From the NCBI RefSeq assembly GCF_004343775.1, contig NZ_PTXL01000009.1, forward strand, positions 372,001 through 436,000: a stretch of DNA of 64,000 nt, written 5' to 3'. Shown here one piece after another: positions 1-8,672 of the stretch (within the stretch, counting starts at the first letter, position 1; every line of letters starts with the position of its first letter). Both the position numbers and the translations under genes were made by a program. Source of the stretch: Burkholderia sp. SRS-46 (GTDB lineage Bacteria > Pseudomonadota > Gammaproteobacteria > Burkholderiales > Burkholderiaceae). Under the pieces are notes generated by a model. The model had not been told where the DNA came from and made no database searches. It saw nothing but the letters and a program-made list of their open reading frames with translations.

Positions 1-104
1 CCGTGCAGCACAGTCTCGACTTCATAGTCGTTCTTGCGCAGATAGCCGGCGATCAGCGTGGATAGGCGGGTGTCGTCCTCGACGAGCAGGATCCGGAAAG
101 ACAT
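1..104 (-). CDS. Response regulator, 5' end only
   Basis: The first 34 codons of a gene that runs off the left edge. The translation starts MSFRILLVEDDTRLSTLIAG, the typical beta1 strand and acidic pair (E9, D10, D11) that binds Mg2+ in a receiver domain. The phosphorylated Asp and any output domain lie outside the window, so OmpR/PhoB membership is only a guess from the style of the N-terminus. It is divergent from glsA. The 249-bp gap between them holds a GGGCG/CGCCC hairpin near 232-248 but no promoter I would defend. Confidence 0.8.
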   Translation of the reverse strand, partial: MSFRILLVEDDTRLSTLIAGYLRKNDYEVETVLH

Positions 105-353
105 GGGCAGCAGTTGAATCACACAGGAAACGGCGACGGCCGCGCCGGCGGATGCCGGGCGTTTCGCGCCGCCGAAACGTACCGCATGATACTGCGCCTG
201 CCGATTGGTTTCTTGCTTGTCTTGAAAATGGGGGCGCGAAGAACGCCCATGCGGCCGCACGTCGCACGGGTCGAAGGCTTGACGAATCCGCGCCGAGACG
301 GTTCCATACGGGCTCGCCGCAACCCGGGCGCCGTGCCGCCCTCGCCTGACTTC

Positions 354-1268
354 ATGAATTACCAACCGATCCTCGAACGCATCCACACCGAACTCGCCCC
401 CTGGATCGGCCAGGGCCGCGTGGCCGACTACATCCCCGAGCTCGCGAAAGTGCCCGCCGACAAGTTCGGGATGGCCATCGTCACGCTCGACGGCAACGTT
501 TACACGATCGGCGATGCGCGCGAACGATTCTCGATCCAGAGCATTTCGAAGCTGTTCGCGTGCACGCTCGCGTTCCAGCTGCTCGGCGACGCGCTGTGGA
601 AACGGGTCGGCCGCGAGCCGTCGGGCAACGCGTTCAATTCGCTCGTGCAGCTCGAGAGCGAGCGCGGCAAGCCGCGCAATCCGTTTATCAATGCGGGGGC
701 GCTCGTCGTCACCGACGTGCTGTGCCGCCGCTTCGTGAAGGCCGAGACCGCGCTCGTCGAATTCGTGCGGCGGCTGACCGGTAGCAACGACGTCGATTAC
801 GATTCGCGCGTCGCGATGTCGGAACTGCAGCATGCCGAGCGCAACCGCGCGATGGCGCATTTCATGGCGAGCTTCGGCAACATGCAGATGCCGCCGGACA
901 TCGTCGTCGACGCGTACTGCCGCCAGTGCGCGATCACGATGAACTGCGTCGAGCTCGCGCGCGCCGCGCTGTTTCTCGCGAACGGCGGCGTCGCGCCGGT
1001 CACGGGCGAGCGCATCGTCGACTCCAGTTCCGCGAAACGCCTGTCGGCGCTGATGCTGACCTGCGGCACCTATGATGCGGCCGGCGACTTCGTGTACCGG
1101 GTCGGGCTGCCCGCGAAGAGCGGCGTCGGCGGCGGGATCGTCGCGGTGCTGCCCGGGGAGATGGCCGTGTGCGTGTGGGCGCCGGGGCTCGATGCGAATG
1201 GGAACTCGCTGGCGGGGACGCTGGCGCTGGAGTGGTTGACGACTTATTCGGGGCGGTCGATTTTTTGA
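354..1268 (+). CDS. glsA: Glutaminase A (L-glutamine amidohydrolase)
   Basis: Hydrolyses glutamine to glutamate and ammonia in the cytosol. The 304-residue product has the serine-dependent beta-lactamase/transpeptidase-like fold of the family. Visible motifs are the nucleophile signature S-I-S-K at residues 63-66, NPFINAGALV in the middle, and the glycine-rich KSGVGGGI near the C-terminus. Upstream in-frame starts exist (for example 249), but the family length and the normal N-terminus MNYQPILERI favour 354. No strong Shine-Dalgarno is visible. The 3' end is unusual: its last 17 codons reappear 789 bp downstream (2007-2057), so this terminus may have been rebuilt when the following insert arrived. 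Confidence 0.93.
   Translation: MNYQPILERIHTELAPWIGQGRVADYIPELAKVPADKFGMAIVTLDGNVYTIGDARERFSIQSISKLFACTLAFQLLGDALWKRVGREPSGNAFNSLVQLESERGKPRNPFINAGALVVTDVLCRRFVKAETALVEFVRRLTGSNDVDYDSRVAMSELQHAERNRAMAHFMASFGNMQMPPDIVVDAYCRQCAITMNCVELARAALFLANGGVAPVTGERIVDSSSAKRLSALMLTCGTYDAAGDFVYRVGLPAKSGVGGGIVAVLPGEMAVCVWAPGLDANGNSLAGTLALEWLTTYSGRSIF
1218..1268 (+). repeat. glsA 3'-end direct repeat, copy 1
   Basis: The final 51 bases of glsA, coding TLALEWLTTYSGRSIF plus stop. They match 2007-2057 with only four differences. Three of these are synonymous (TTG/CTG Leu, ACT/ACG Thr, TTT/TTC Phe) and the fourth converts the stop TGA to CGA in the distal copy. The pair brackets the insert at about 1269-2006. 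Confidence 0.9.
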
Positions 1269-1410
1269 GGCGGCGAGGTTGAGCGCAACTCATGCTTTGC
1301 AATGGCATTCGTCCTTCGGCAGCGATCACCCCTGAACAGCCAGTCAAGTGTTCTCGAAGTGGTCGCTGGATCTGGCAAACCGAGTCCGGACCTGGCTCTC
1401 GGCTGGAACG

Positions 1411-1815
1411 TTAGTCGAAATCGATCCTCAAGGCACTCTCTTCCACGTATTGCAGCTTCAAATCGACCAGGACCGCATTTGAGAGTGCAGTCGCCAACGC
1501 GATCTTCAATTCCGATGTGACGCCGTTGAGATGAAAAGAAAATTCCCATCCCGGCGACGCATCGATCCAGGACACAAATAGATCATCGCTGTCGGACTGC
1601 CAAAACTGAACGTTCTTCACGACACCTGCCGGTGCTTCGTCAACAATCCACGCTCTGGATACTGCGATCTGCTGGCCGTCATCGCTCCAGTGTGTGATTC
1701 GTCCGCCATCAGGATTGGCAAGCAGATATCCAAGAGGCTTGAGCAAAGTCTCGACAAAACAAAAAGCTTCCGGAAATGAACCCTTCAGCAATACGATCAA
1801 GATAGGTTTCGCCAT
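1411..1815 (-). CDS. Hypothetical protein in glsA-flanked insert
   Basis: 134 residues, not recognised. Start ATG at 1815 (MAKPILIVLL) was chosen over an upstream ATG near 2061 because the extra N-terminal part looks like random reading of non-coding DNA. The protein is acidic and aromatic-rich in its second half (FWQSDSDDLFVSWID, then EFSFHLNGV), with no signal peptide or membrane segment. Base composition is visibly lower in GC than glsA or the operon downstream. It lies alone between the two copies of the glsA 3' end, so it looks like cargo of an insertion. The size and style resemble small immunity-type orphans, but no toxin gene is next to it and no function can be assigned. Confidence 0.6.
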   Translation of the reverse strand: MAKPILIVLLKGSFPEAFCFVETLLKPLGYLLANPDGGRITHWSDDGQQIAVSRAWIVDEAPAGVVKNVQFWQSDSDDLFVSWIDASPGWEFSFHLNGVTSELKIALATALSNAVLVDLKLQYVEESALRIDFD

Positions 1816-2006
1816 CGCGTTTACTGACCCAAGTGTTGGCCGCCTGCAGTTATCGTCATAAGAGCGCGGTCGATTGTCGAGAATTTCGGTGACGATGTCG
1901 AGCGACCACTCATGGCCGATCCCGCACGTCAAAGTCGGAGTTGCGCCCACCCGTCCAGTCGGTGCCGCAGGAATCACATGCGAGTTTATGTTTCCAGAGA
2001 GCAAGC
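1816..2006. other. Non-coding or decayed sequence in insert
   Basis: Intergenic part of the insert, upstream of the hypothetical gene on the minus strand. Two minus-strand frames contain short protein-like stretches (HKLACDSCGTDWTGG around 1950-1990, then EWSLDIVTEILDNRPRSYDD around 1855-1912) separated by a frame change. This could be the tail of a broken gene, but there is too little to call a pseudogene. Confidence 0.35.
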
Positions 2007-2057
2007 ACGCTGGCGCTGGAGTGGCTGACGACGTATTCGGGGCGGTCGATTTTCCGA
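2007..2057 (+). repeat. glsA 3'-end direct repeat, copy 2 (displaced remnant)
   Basis: Second copy of the glsA terminus, in the same orientation. It still reads TLALEWLTTYSGRSIF but the stop codon has become CGA, so it is a non-functional remnant. The synonymous differences from copy 1 indicate that the two termini evolved as coding sequence in different glsA genes before one was stranded here. Confidence 0.88.
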
Positions 2058-2079
2058 GCACCCCGAAGCACGCGGCCCA

Positions 2080-5000
2080 CTACCCCCGCACCCCCTCCAG
2101 ATCGCGAATCAACTCGCTCGCCGTGATCTCGTCGAGCAGCGCGAGCGCCTCGGGCTGGCTCATCGCGCCCCAGCCCGAGCGCGTACCGGCCTGCACCCCG
2201 CCGAGCGCCTGCTCGGGGTACTCGTCGACCATGCCGACGATGATGCCGGGCTCGAACGACAGCTCGATCACCTTCTCCGCGTTCACCGGTTTCGTGAAGT
2301 ACCAGATGCAACCGCCATCCTCGGCCGCGCCGCGCCGCCAGCCCCGGTTGACCAGGCCGAGCACGCGCCCGGTGGGCACCTTCGCGCCCTTCCAGCGCTC
2401 GAGCACGCGCGCCTGCCGCTCGTCGTCGGACAGCCGGTAGACGTCGCGGCCGATCTGCGCGAACGGCTGCAGCAGCTCGTAGTCGGCGAACACCTGGCCG
2501 AACGCGGCCGCGTCGGCCGGCGACAGTTCGAGCGCGTGCGGCACGCCGATGCGGATCGTGTCGCCCTCCGGCAGCGTGAACGCATCGTCCTCGGCCGTCG
2601 CGGCCGTGCCGTCCTCGGCCACGCGGAAGCACGCGGTCAGCGCGCCGCCGTAGTTGCCGCCGTCCGCCACGTCGTACACGCCCCAGATCAGCCGCTGCAC
2701 GAGGTGCCGCACCAGCGGATGCGCGACGAGGAACGCGCGGAACACGTCGGGCGTCCAGCGGCGGCGCGTGCACATCGCGATTTCCAGCCGCATCACCTGC
2801 TGGCTCGCGATCGTCCGCGCATCTTTCTTGAGCAGCTTGAAGCGCTCCACCGCCTCCTTGCCCTTGGCCGCGTCGTCCGTCTTCTTCGGCTTCGGCAGAT
2901 CGGCCAGGCGCGCGCCCGGCGCGCCGTCGGCGCCGACCTCGCGCACGTACGGCTTGAGCGTCTCGTCGAAACCGACCCGGAACACGCGCGGCCCGAAATC
3001 CAGCAGCAGCGTGCCCTGCTCGTCGAGGCCGAGATCGGGCGCGAGGCGGTCCTCCAGTTCCTCGGGCGTGAGGCCGCGCGCGTCGGCGATCGCGTCGATC
3101 TTCTCGCGCGCCTTGTCCTGCAGCCCCTTGAACTTGACCTTCTGCGCGATGCCGTTGAGCAGCATCAGCGCGACGTCGGTGCCGATCCCCGCCAGCACGT
3201 CGAGCCCCGTCACCGCGCGCGCATGCGCGGCCTCGCCCGGCCACGCGCGGATGAACGGCGTGAGCCGGCGTGCGGTGTCGTCGTTGCCGAGCAGGCCGAG
3301 CGCGGTCAGCGCCCAGCCCTCCTTGCTCGGCGCGCCGGAATCGAGCCACGCGGAGAAACCGTCCCACGCGAAATCGGCCAGCGATTCGGGCGTGCACGCG
3401 TCCTTCACGACGGCGATGCCGCCGTAGATTTCCTCGTTGGTCGGGAACGTGAGCATCTGGCCGAGATGCTCGAGCGCGTCGTCGGGCAGCGCCTTGCCGT
3501 TCGTCAGCATCGGGCGGCGCCAGCTGCGCGGCTGCCAGAACTCGGGCAGCTTGCCGCGCTTGGTCGGGAACCGGTCCAGCGGGCTTTCCGCGAGCACCGC
3601 GCGCAGCGCATCGAGCACGGCGGTGTCGCCATATCGAGCGGCCGCGTCGAGCAGCAACGGCTCGTGCCCGTTCGCGACCAGCAGCCGCAGCGCGGCGCCG
3701 GCGCAATCGCGCGCCTCGCCGGGCTTGCCGAGCGCCGGCGCGATGAGCGCGCATGCCGCATGCCCCGGGTACTTCAGCAGCCATTCGCGGCCGGTCGCGC
3801 GCAACGTCTTCAACTTGGCGAACGCGCGCGCCGCGTAGGCGGCCAGTTCCACCGCGCCATACGCCAGCGCGCAATCGAGGTTCTCGGTCGGCTTGCTGCG
3901 CACGGCCGACAGCAGGCCCGGCAGCGCGGGCAGCCCCAGCGTCGCCATCACGAAGCGAACGTCGGACATCTCGGTCTCGCCGGCGACGGCGTTCCACACG
4001 TCGACCGCCATCGCGCGCGGCAACAGCACGAGATAGCCGGCATGGAAGTTGAACCAGTAGAAGCGTTCGCGCTTGCGCTCGGCCAGCATCCCGCGCCATG
4101 CGTCGACGAAGGCCGCCGCGTCGCCCTGGCGAATCGCCGCGACGGCGGCTTCGCCGAGCGGCCCGTAGTATTTCTTGCGCGCGTCGAAGCCGAGGTTGTT
4201 GATCAGCATCATCCGGTCCTGGCCGGCGTCCGCGTGGCGCTTCACCTCCCACTGGTTGAGGCCCAACGCGCGTTCGCGCACGCCGTCGTCCCAGCGCTCC
4301 ACCGGCGCGAGTTCGAGCGGCGCGAGCGTCAGCGCGGCGGCCTTTTTCTGGCGGCCGGCGAGCCACGGCGGCGCGGCGAGCACGCCCGGCAGCTCGCTCG
4401 CGTCGGCAACCTCGGCCGGGCCCGCGAGCACCGCGAGTTGCCGGTCGATCGCGCCCTGGGCCGCGCTGTCCAGCCACGGCCGCAGCGCATCCACTTCGGC
4501 CGCGTGCGCGCGCAGCAGGCGCGTGAGGCTCGGCGTCAACAGGCCGGCCTCCTTGCCGCCCGCTGCCACCAGGCGCGCCAGCGCCGCCAGCGCGGCGATC
4601 GGCCAGCGGTCCACGGCGAGCGAAAAGCGCGCGAGCGCGCCCTTGGAGGTGCTCGCGACCCGGGCCAGCGCGCCGACGGCCTCGGGCGTGCCGATCGCGG
4701 CCAGCGCGTCGCCCGCCGCGTCATGTTCGGCGCCGCGCGCGAGCACGTCGACGGCCGCCACGCCGCGCTCGCGCAGCAGCGTCGCCGTCATCTTCTCCAC
4801 GCCCCAGAAGCCGCTGCCGTAGCCGTAGCTGGCCACGCGCGTCTTCGCGGCAAGCGCGATCGCATCGGGATCGGTGGCGGTCAGCAGCAGCCAGTGCAGC
4901 GTCTCGGGAACGTCGGACCCGGCCCCGAGGCGACGGACCAGCGCGTTGCTCAGTTCCGCCGCGTCCGGCAGCAGCGCCGCCGGCACCGGCTGGCGCAGCG

Positions 5001-6333
5001 GGTGAAGCTGCGGCAGCGCCGCCTCGATCTTCTCGACGCACGCCTGCCAGTCGGCTTCGCTCGCGGCGGCCAGATGCTCGCGCAGCGTCGCTTCGCCGCC
5101 GCCGATCAGGCCGCGCCCGATATCGCGCAACGAACGCTCGACGGTCGTCGAGAAGCTGTACACGCGCTCCTTGGCCTGACTGTCGTAATCGCCCTTGATC
5201 TGCACCTTCAGCGCGTCCAGCAGGATGTCGATCGCGCCCGGCAGCCCGTACTGCGCGATCAGGTAAACCGCCACCGGCCGGCCGATCGGGTTGCTGCCGT
5301 AGTAGTCCGCGCCGCTGATGGCCAGCGCGAACAGCAGCGCGTCGGCGGCGGGGTCGGCAGGCGGCCCGGCGACGGGCGTGCGCTCGGCCAGGCGGTCGAT
5401 CACGCGTTGCGCCGCCGGGCGCAGTGCCGCGTCGGTCGCGCTCACGTCGATCCGGAAATCCTTCTTTTCGCGCACCGGCAGCCACGCGGCGCGCACGTCC
5501 GGCACCGTCACCGGCATCGGGAAGCGGCGCGACGGGTAGACGTCCTGCTGCCGCAGCGACGCAACGCGCACCGGTTCGCCCTGTGCGAGCCAGGGCGGCA
5601 GGTCCGGCGACGCGCCGTCCGCGCCGCTGCCCGCCGGCGGCACCGCGCCCGGCGTCGCAGCGGCAGGCGCCCGCCACTCGCCCAGTTCCTTCGCGACGGC
5701 GGCCGCGTGCTCCGTGATCTCGAGGGTCGTCCCCCAGCCGTACAGCAGGCGGCGCGACTTCAGGAGATCGAACGCCATCGCGGCGCCCTGATCGGTCACG
5801 CCGAACTGACGCTTGAGCGCGGCGGCCGAGACCTTGTCGCCCGGCTTTGCGACACCGTCGGCGATCTGCGCGCGCATCGCCTCGAACACGCGCTCGCACT
5901 GCGCGTCGAGGCTCTCGGCCGGGGCCGGCGAGGCGGCGGCCGATTGCGCGGGTTGTGTGAGTTGTGCGGGTTGTGCCGCCGCGGTCTCGTCCTGGGCAGC
6001 CCGCCGGGCCGCACGCGGGGCAGCCGGCGCCGCGGCCGGGGCGGGAATCGCGCCCGCCGGCGACGCCGCGGGCGTCTCGGTCGCTGCGGGCTTCGCCGCC
6101 GGCGCGCCGAGGCCGGCCCCGCCCGCCACGGCGACTTCCTTGTAGCCCTTGCCGGTCTTTTCCTTGATCAGCTTGTCCATCGCGGCGGCAGCCTTCGGCG
6201 CATCCGCGAACGCCTTGGTCTGGCTCTGGCCGGCCGTGCCGATACGGCCCCAGCGGATGTCGAGCGCGCTGTCCGCCTGCGCCACCTCCCAGAATTTGCT
6301 CGAGTTGCCTTCAATCAGTTCGAAACGACGCAT
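2080..6333 (-). CDS. WGR and DUF4132 domain protein (YehI/MolR-like)
   Basis: A 1417-residue cytosolic protein. Residues 1-75 form a WGR domain (WGRIGTAGQSQTKAF and the preceding WEVAQADSALDI), a fold seen in PARPs and MolR that is usually linked to nucleic acid binding. An Ala/Pro-rich linker follows at about 80-140, then a long helical HEAT-like body, and the C-terminal DUF4132 region (LLLDFGPRVFRVGFDETLKPYV through VRHLVQRLIWGVYDVADG). Start 6333 is preferred to an ATG six codons upstream because AAGGAGAG sits just before it. It is the last gene of the minus-strand operon beginning at 13735, 128 bp after the SWIM gene. E. coli YehI (about 1210 residues) has the same domains and the same neighbours. 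Molecular function is unknown. Confidence 0.88.
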   Translation of the reverse strand: MRRFELIEGNSSKFWEVAQADSALDIRWGRIGTAGQSQTKAFADAPKAAAAMDKLIKEKTGKGYKEVAVAGGAGLGAPAAKPAATETPAASPAGAIPAPAAAPAAPRAARRAAQDETAAAQPAQLTQPAQSAAASPAPAESLDAQCERVFEAMRAQIADGVAKPGDKVSAAALKRQFGVTDQGAAMAFDLLKSRRLLYGWGTTLEITEHAAAVAKELGEWRAPAAATPGAVPPAGSGADGASPDLPPWLAQGEPVRVASLRQQDVYPSRRFPMPVTVPDVRAAWLPVREKKDFRIDVSATDAALRPAAQRVIDRLAERTPVAGPPADPAADALLFALAISGADYYGSNPIGRPVAVYLIAQYGLPGAIDILLDALKVQIKGDYDSQAKERVYSFSTTVERSLRDIGRGLIGGGEATLREHLAAASEADWQACVEKIEAALPQLHPLRQPVPAALLPDAAELSNALVRRLGAGSDVPETLHWLLLTATDPDAIALAAKTRVASYGYGSGFWGVEKMTATLLRERGVAAVDVLARGAEHDAAGDALAAIGTPEAVGALARVASTSKGALARFSLAVDRWPIAALAALARLVAAGGKEAGLLTPSLTRLLRAHAAEVDALRPWLDSAAQGAIDRQLAVLAGPAEVADASELPGVLAAPPWLAGRQKKAAALTLAPLELAPVERWDDGVRERALGLNQWEVKRHADAGQDRMMLINNLGFDARKKYYGPLGEAAVAAIRQGDAAAFVDAWRGMLAERKRERFYWFNFHAGYLVLLPRAMAVDVWNAVAGETEMSDVRFVMATLGLPALPGLLSAVRSKPTENLDCALAYGAVELAAYAARAFAKLKTLRATGREWLLKYPGHAACALIAPALGKPGEARDCAGAALRLLVANGHEPLLLDAAARYGDTAVLDALRAVLAESPLDRFPTKRGKLPEFWQPRSWRRPMLTNGKALPDDALEHLGQMLTFPTNEEIYGGIAVVKDACTPESLADFAWDGFSAWLDSGAPSKEGWALTALGLLGNDDTARRLTPFIRAWPGEAAHARAVTGLDVLAGIGTDVALMLLNGIAQKVKFKGLQDKAREKIDAIADARGLTPEELEDRLAPDLGLDEQGTLLLDFGPRVFRVGFDETLKPYVREVGADGAPGARLADLPKPKKTDDAAKGKEAVERFKLLKKDARTIASQQVMRLEIAMCTRRRWTPDVFRAFLVAHPLVRHLVQRLIWGVYDVADGGNYGGALTACFRVAEDGTAATAEDDAFTLPEGDTIRIGVPHALELSPADAAAFGQVFADYELLQPFAQIGRDVYRLSDDERQARVLERWKGAKVPTGRVLGLVNRGWRRGAAEDGGCIWYFTKPVNAEKVIELSFEPGIIVGMVDEYPEQALGGVQAGTRSGWGAMSQPEALALLDEITASELIRDLEGVRG

Positions 6334-6461
6334 CCGACTCTCTCCTTGCATCGGCGGCCCGGCGGCATGCCGGCCCGAAAGTCGCGGGCCCCGATTGCCC
6401 CGCGACGACCCTCAGTTTTTCGTTCTTCCCGCCGCCCGCCGGCCCCGGCGCGCGGCGCTCG

Positions 6462-8672
6462 TCATTGCTCGACGATGCCCTGCAGCAGCAGGGTCAGCGT
6501 CGCCAGTTCCCCGAGCCGCGACGGCGACTGCGCCGCGGACAGGCCATCAGCCAGCGCGCCCAGCAGCCGGCCCGCGTGCCGCAAGCCGGCCCGCTCCAGG
6601 CGCGCGGCCTGCTCGCCGACCCGCGCCGCCGCGCCGCCGCCCTGGTGACGCAAGCCCTGGCGCAACACGCGGGCCAGCCATTCCAGCGTGTCCTCGGCCA
6701 GCGCGACGAGCGGCGGCACGGCCTCGGCATCGCGCTGCAACGGCAGCGGCCGCGGCGCGGCCGCTTCGGTTTGCAGCACCACCGCGCGTTGCGTGGTCAG
6801 CAGCGCCAGCGGCCGCATCACGGCCTCGCCGCCGTGCAGCCGCACGGTGCCGGCCACCGCACGCAGCTCGCCCCATTCACCGGCGAGCGCGCGCGCCAGC
6901 GCATCGACCGCGCCGGGCGCCGCCGTGCGATGCGGCAGCATCAGGTGCAGCGCCGGCGCCGCGTCGGCGCGCGCGGCGGCGTCCTCATCGGCGTGGGCCA
7001 GCCGCGCATGCAGCGTCTGTGCGGCGGCGTTCCAGTACGTGAAGTGCACGCGCATCGGCTCGAAGGCCAGCACGTGCAGCGAACCGGCCGCCCCCGCCGA
7101 CGCGCCGCTCGCCGCCTGACGCGGCCGCACGAAATCGGGCAGCGCGTCGCGCAGGTGTGCGACCAGCGCCGGCACGCTGGTCTGACGCAACGGCGCGACG
7201 AGATCGCCCCAGGATTTCGGCGACAACGGCAGCACGCCGGTCTGGCGCACCCCGCCGGCGAAGTCGATCACGCCGTTCGCGCGGCGCGTGGCCGCCTTGG
7301 TGACCACCTGCCCGGCCGCGACCTGACGCAGCGGAAAACCCGCGACGCGGCGGCCGGACAAGCCCGGCGCGCGACCGCCCGCAGCCGCGTCGGCGGCGCG
7401 CGTCCAGCGTCGCTCGAGCACGGTCACGGCCTGCGTGTCGGGATCGGCGAACAGCACGCTCGCGCCCTCGGCGTCGTCATCGGCCCAGAGCTCGGCGCCG
7501 AGCGACACGAGGCGCAGATGATCGAGTTCGACCTCGCCTTTCACGCCGACACCGAGGATCTGGCTCGCCGGCATCGCGGGCCTGCCGTCGGCGCGCTCCG
7601 CGTGCGCGGCGGCGCGCAGGCGCGCCCACAGCTCGGCCAGCACGCGCAGCAGCCGCAACGGCTCGAAGCGGCTGCTGCGCGCGTGCTGGGCCTGCAGCAG
7701 TTGCCACACTTCGTCGAGCGCGTCGTCGATCCAGCGCCAGCCCAGTTCCCGCACCCGGCCGCGCACGGCCTCGACGCGCGCGGCCAGCGCCATCGGCGGC
7801 TGGCTCGAGCCGTCCAGCCACACTGCGCGCATCAGCGCATCGATCTCGTCGCACACCGCCTGCGCCGTCGCGCCCTGCAGCAGCGCGCGGCCGTCGGCGC
7901 CCTCGGTCATGGCCTCGGCCGGCGGGCGCACCTCGACGATCGCTTCCGCTGCGCCGGCCGGCAGCGGCCCGGCCTGCCGGAATGCCCACACGGCGACCAC
8001 GACGTGCGCGCATCCGCTGCCCTGCTTGCAGTCGCAGCGCGCATGCGCGAGCGCGCTCCGCGAGAAGAAGCGCACGCTGCACATCGGCAGCCGCGCGGCG
8101 GGCGGCACGTTCGCGCCGCCCCACGCCTGCACCGCGACGGCCGGCCGCGCGGCCGCCAACCGCTCGGCCTGCTCCAGCACGGACGGCGCGAAGCTCGCGG
8201 CCAGCGCGACATCGTCGAAGCGGGCGGGACTCCAGGCACCGGACACACCGGCCGGATCGTCGGACGACGCCGTCCCGCTCGATGCATCGTCCCGGGCGCC
8301 GGCCGGCGCCGCGTCGCCATCCGGCCCGCGCGGCGCATCACCAGGCTCCAGCGCGGCGGACGTTGCGCAATCGGCCGACAGCGCCGCCCGGTGCTGCACC
8401 TGATAGGCCAGCACCAGCATCACGCGGTGCCGGCACATGCCGCTCGCCGCGCAGCCGCACTGCGCGTCGCGCAGCGTGCGGCCGGGCGGCAGGCTGGTGC
8501 GCACGCCGTCGTCGAACACCGCGTGCACGGCGCCGTCCTCGCCGGTTTCCAGCCGCGGCAGCAAGCCGGCCGCCACATCCTTTTGCGCGCGCTTGACGAA
8601 GCCCGCGTTGGCGAGCGCGGTCAGCGCCTCGGGCGTCAGCTCCAGCAGGTCGGTGCGGATCGCCGCGCTCAT
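6462..8672 (-). CDS. SWIM zinc-finger protein (YehQ-like)
   Basis: 736 residues. Two SWIM-type zinc motifs of the form CxC-x5-CxH are visible: C72/C74/C80/H82 (QCGCAASGMCRH) and C213/C215/C221/H223 (RCDCKQGSGCAH). They are separated by a low-complexity Ala/Asp/Pro linker at about 100-145. The rest is a large alpha-rich region without recognisable catalytic motifs. SWIM domains bind DNA or protein partners. The start ATG overlaps the stop of the VWA gene as ATGA (8669-8672), indicating translational coupling. E. coli YehQ is similar in size and context. It probably works with the MoxR ATPase, VWA, DUF5682 and DUF4132 proteins of the same operon. Confidence 0.87.
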   Translation of the reverse strand: MSAAIRTDLLELTPEALTALANAGFVKRAQKDVAAGLLPRLETGEDGAVHAVFDDGVRTSLPPGRTLRDAQCGCAASGMCRHRVMLVLAYQVQHRAALSADCATSAALEPGDAPRGPDGDAAPAGARDDASSGTASSDDPAGVSGAWSPARFDDVALAASFAPSVLEQAERLAAARPAVAVQAWGGANVPPAARLPMCSVRFFSRSALAHARCDCKQGSGCAHVVVAVWAFRQAGPLPAGAAEAIVEVRPPAEAMTEGADGRALLQGATAQAVCDEIDALMRAVWLDGSSQPPMALAARVEAVRGRVRELGWRWIDDALDEVWQLLQAQHARSSRFEPLRLLRVLAELWARLRAAAHAERADGRPAMPASQILGVGVKGEVELDHLRLVSLGAELWADDDAEGASVLFADPDTQAVTVLERRWTRAADAAAGGRAPGLSGRRVAGFPLRQVAAGQVVTKAATRRANGVIDFAGGVRQTGVLPLSPKSWGDLVAPLRQTSVPALVAHLRDALPDFVRPRQAASGASAGAAGSLHVLAFEPMRVHFTYWNAAAQTLHARLAHADEDAAARADAAPALHLMLPHRTAAPGAVDALARALAGEWGELRAVAGTVRLHGGEAVMRPLALLTTQRAVVLQTEAAAPRPLPLQRDAEAVPPLVALAEDTLEWLARVLRQGLRHQGGGAAARVGEQAARLERAGLRHAGRLLGALADGLSAAQSPSRLGELATLTLLLQGIVEQ

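Noticed and set aside
1941-2126. Short plus-strand frame running through the displaced glsA end
   Set aside because: The glsA-like part is a remnant joined to sequence antisense to the DUF4132 gene; no ribosome site and no independent coding signal.
2536-6648. A 1370-codon open frame on the plus strand opposite the WGR/DUF4132 gene
   Set aside because: Its translation is dominated by Arg, Ala, Gln and Gly without structural order. It is the antisense shadow of a high-GC gene whose minus-strand protein has clear domains.
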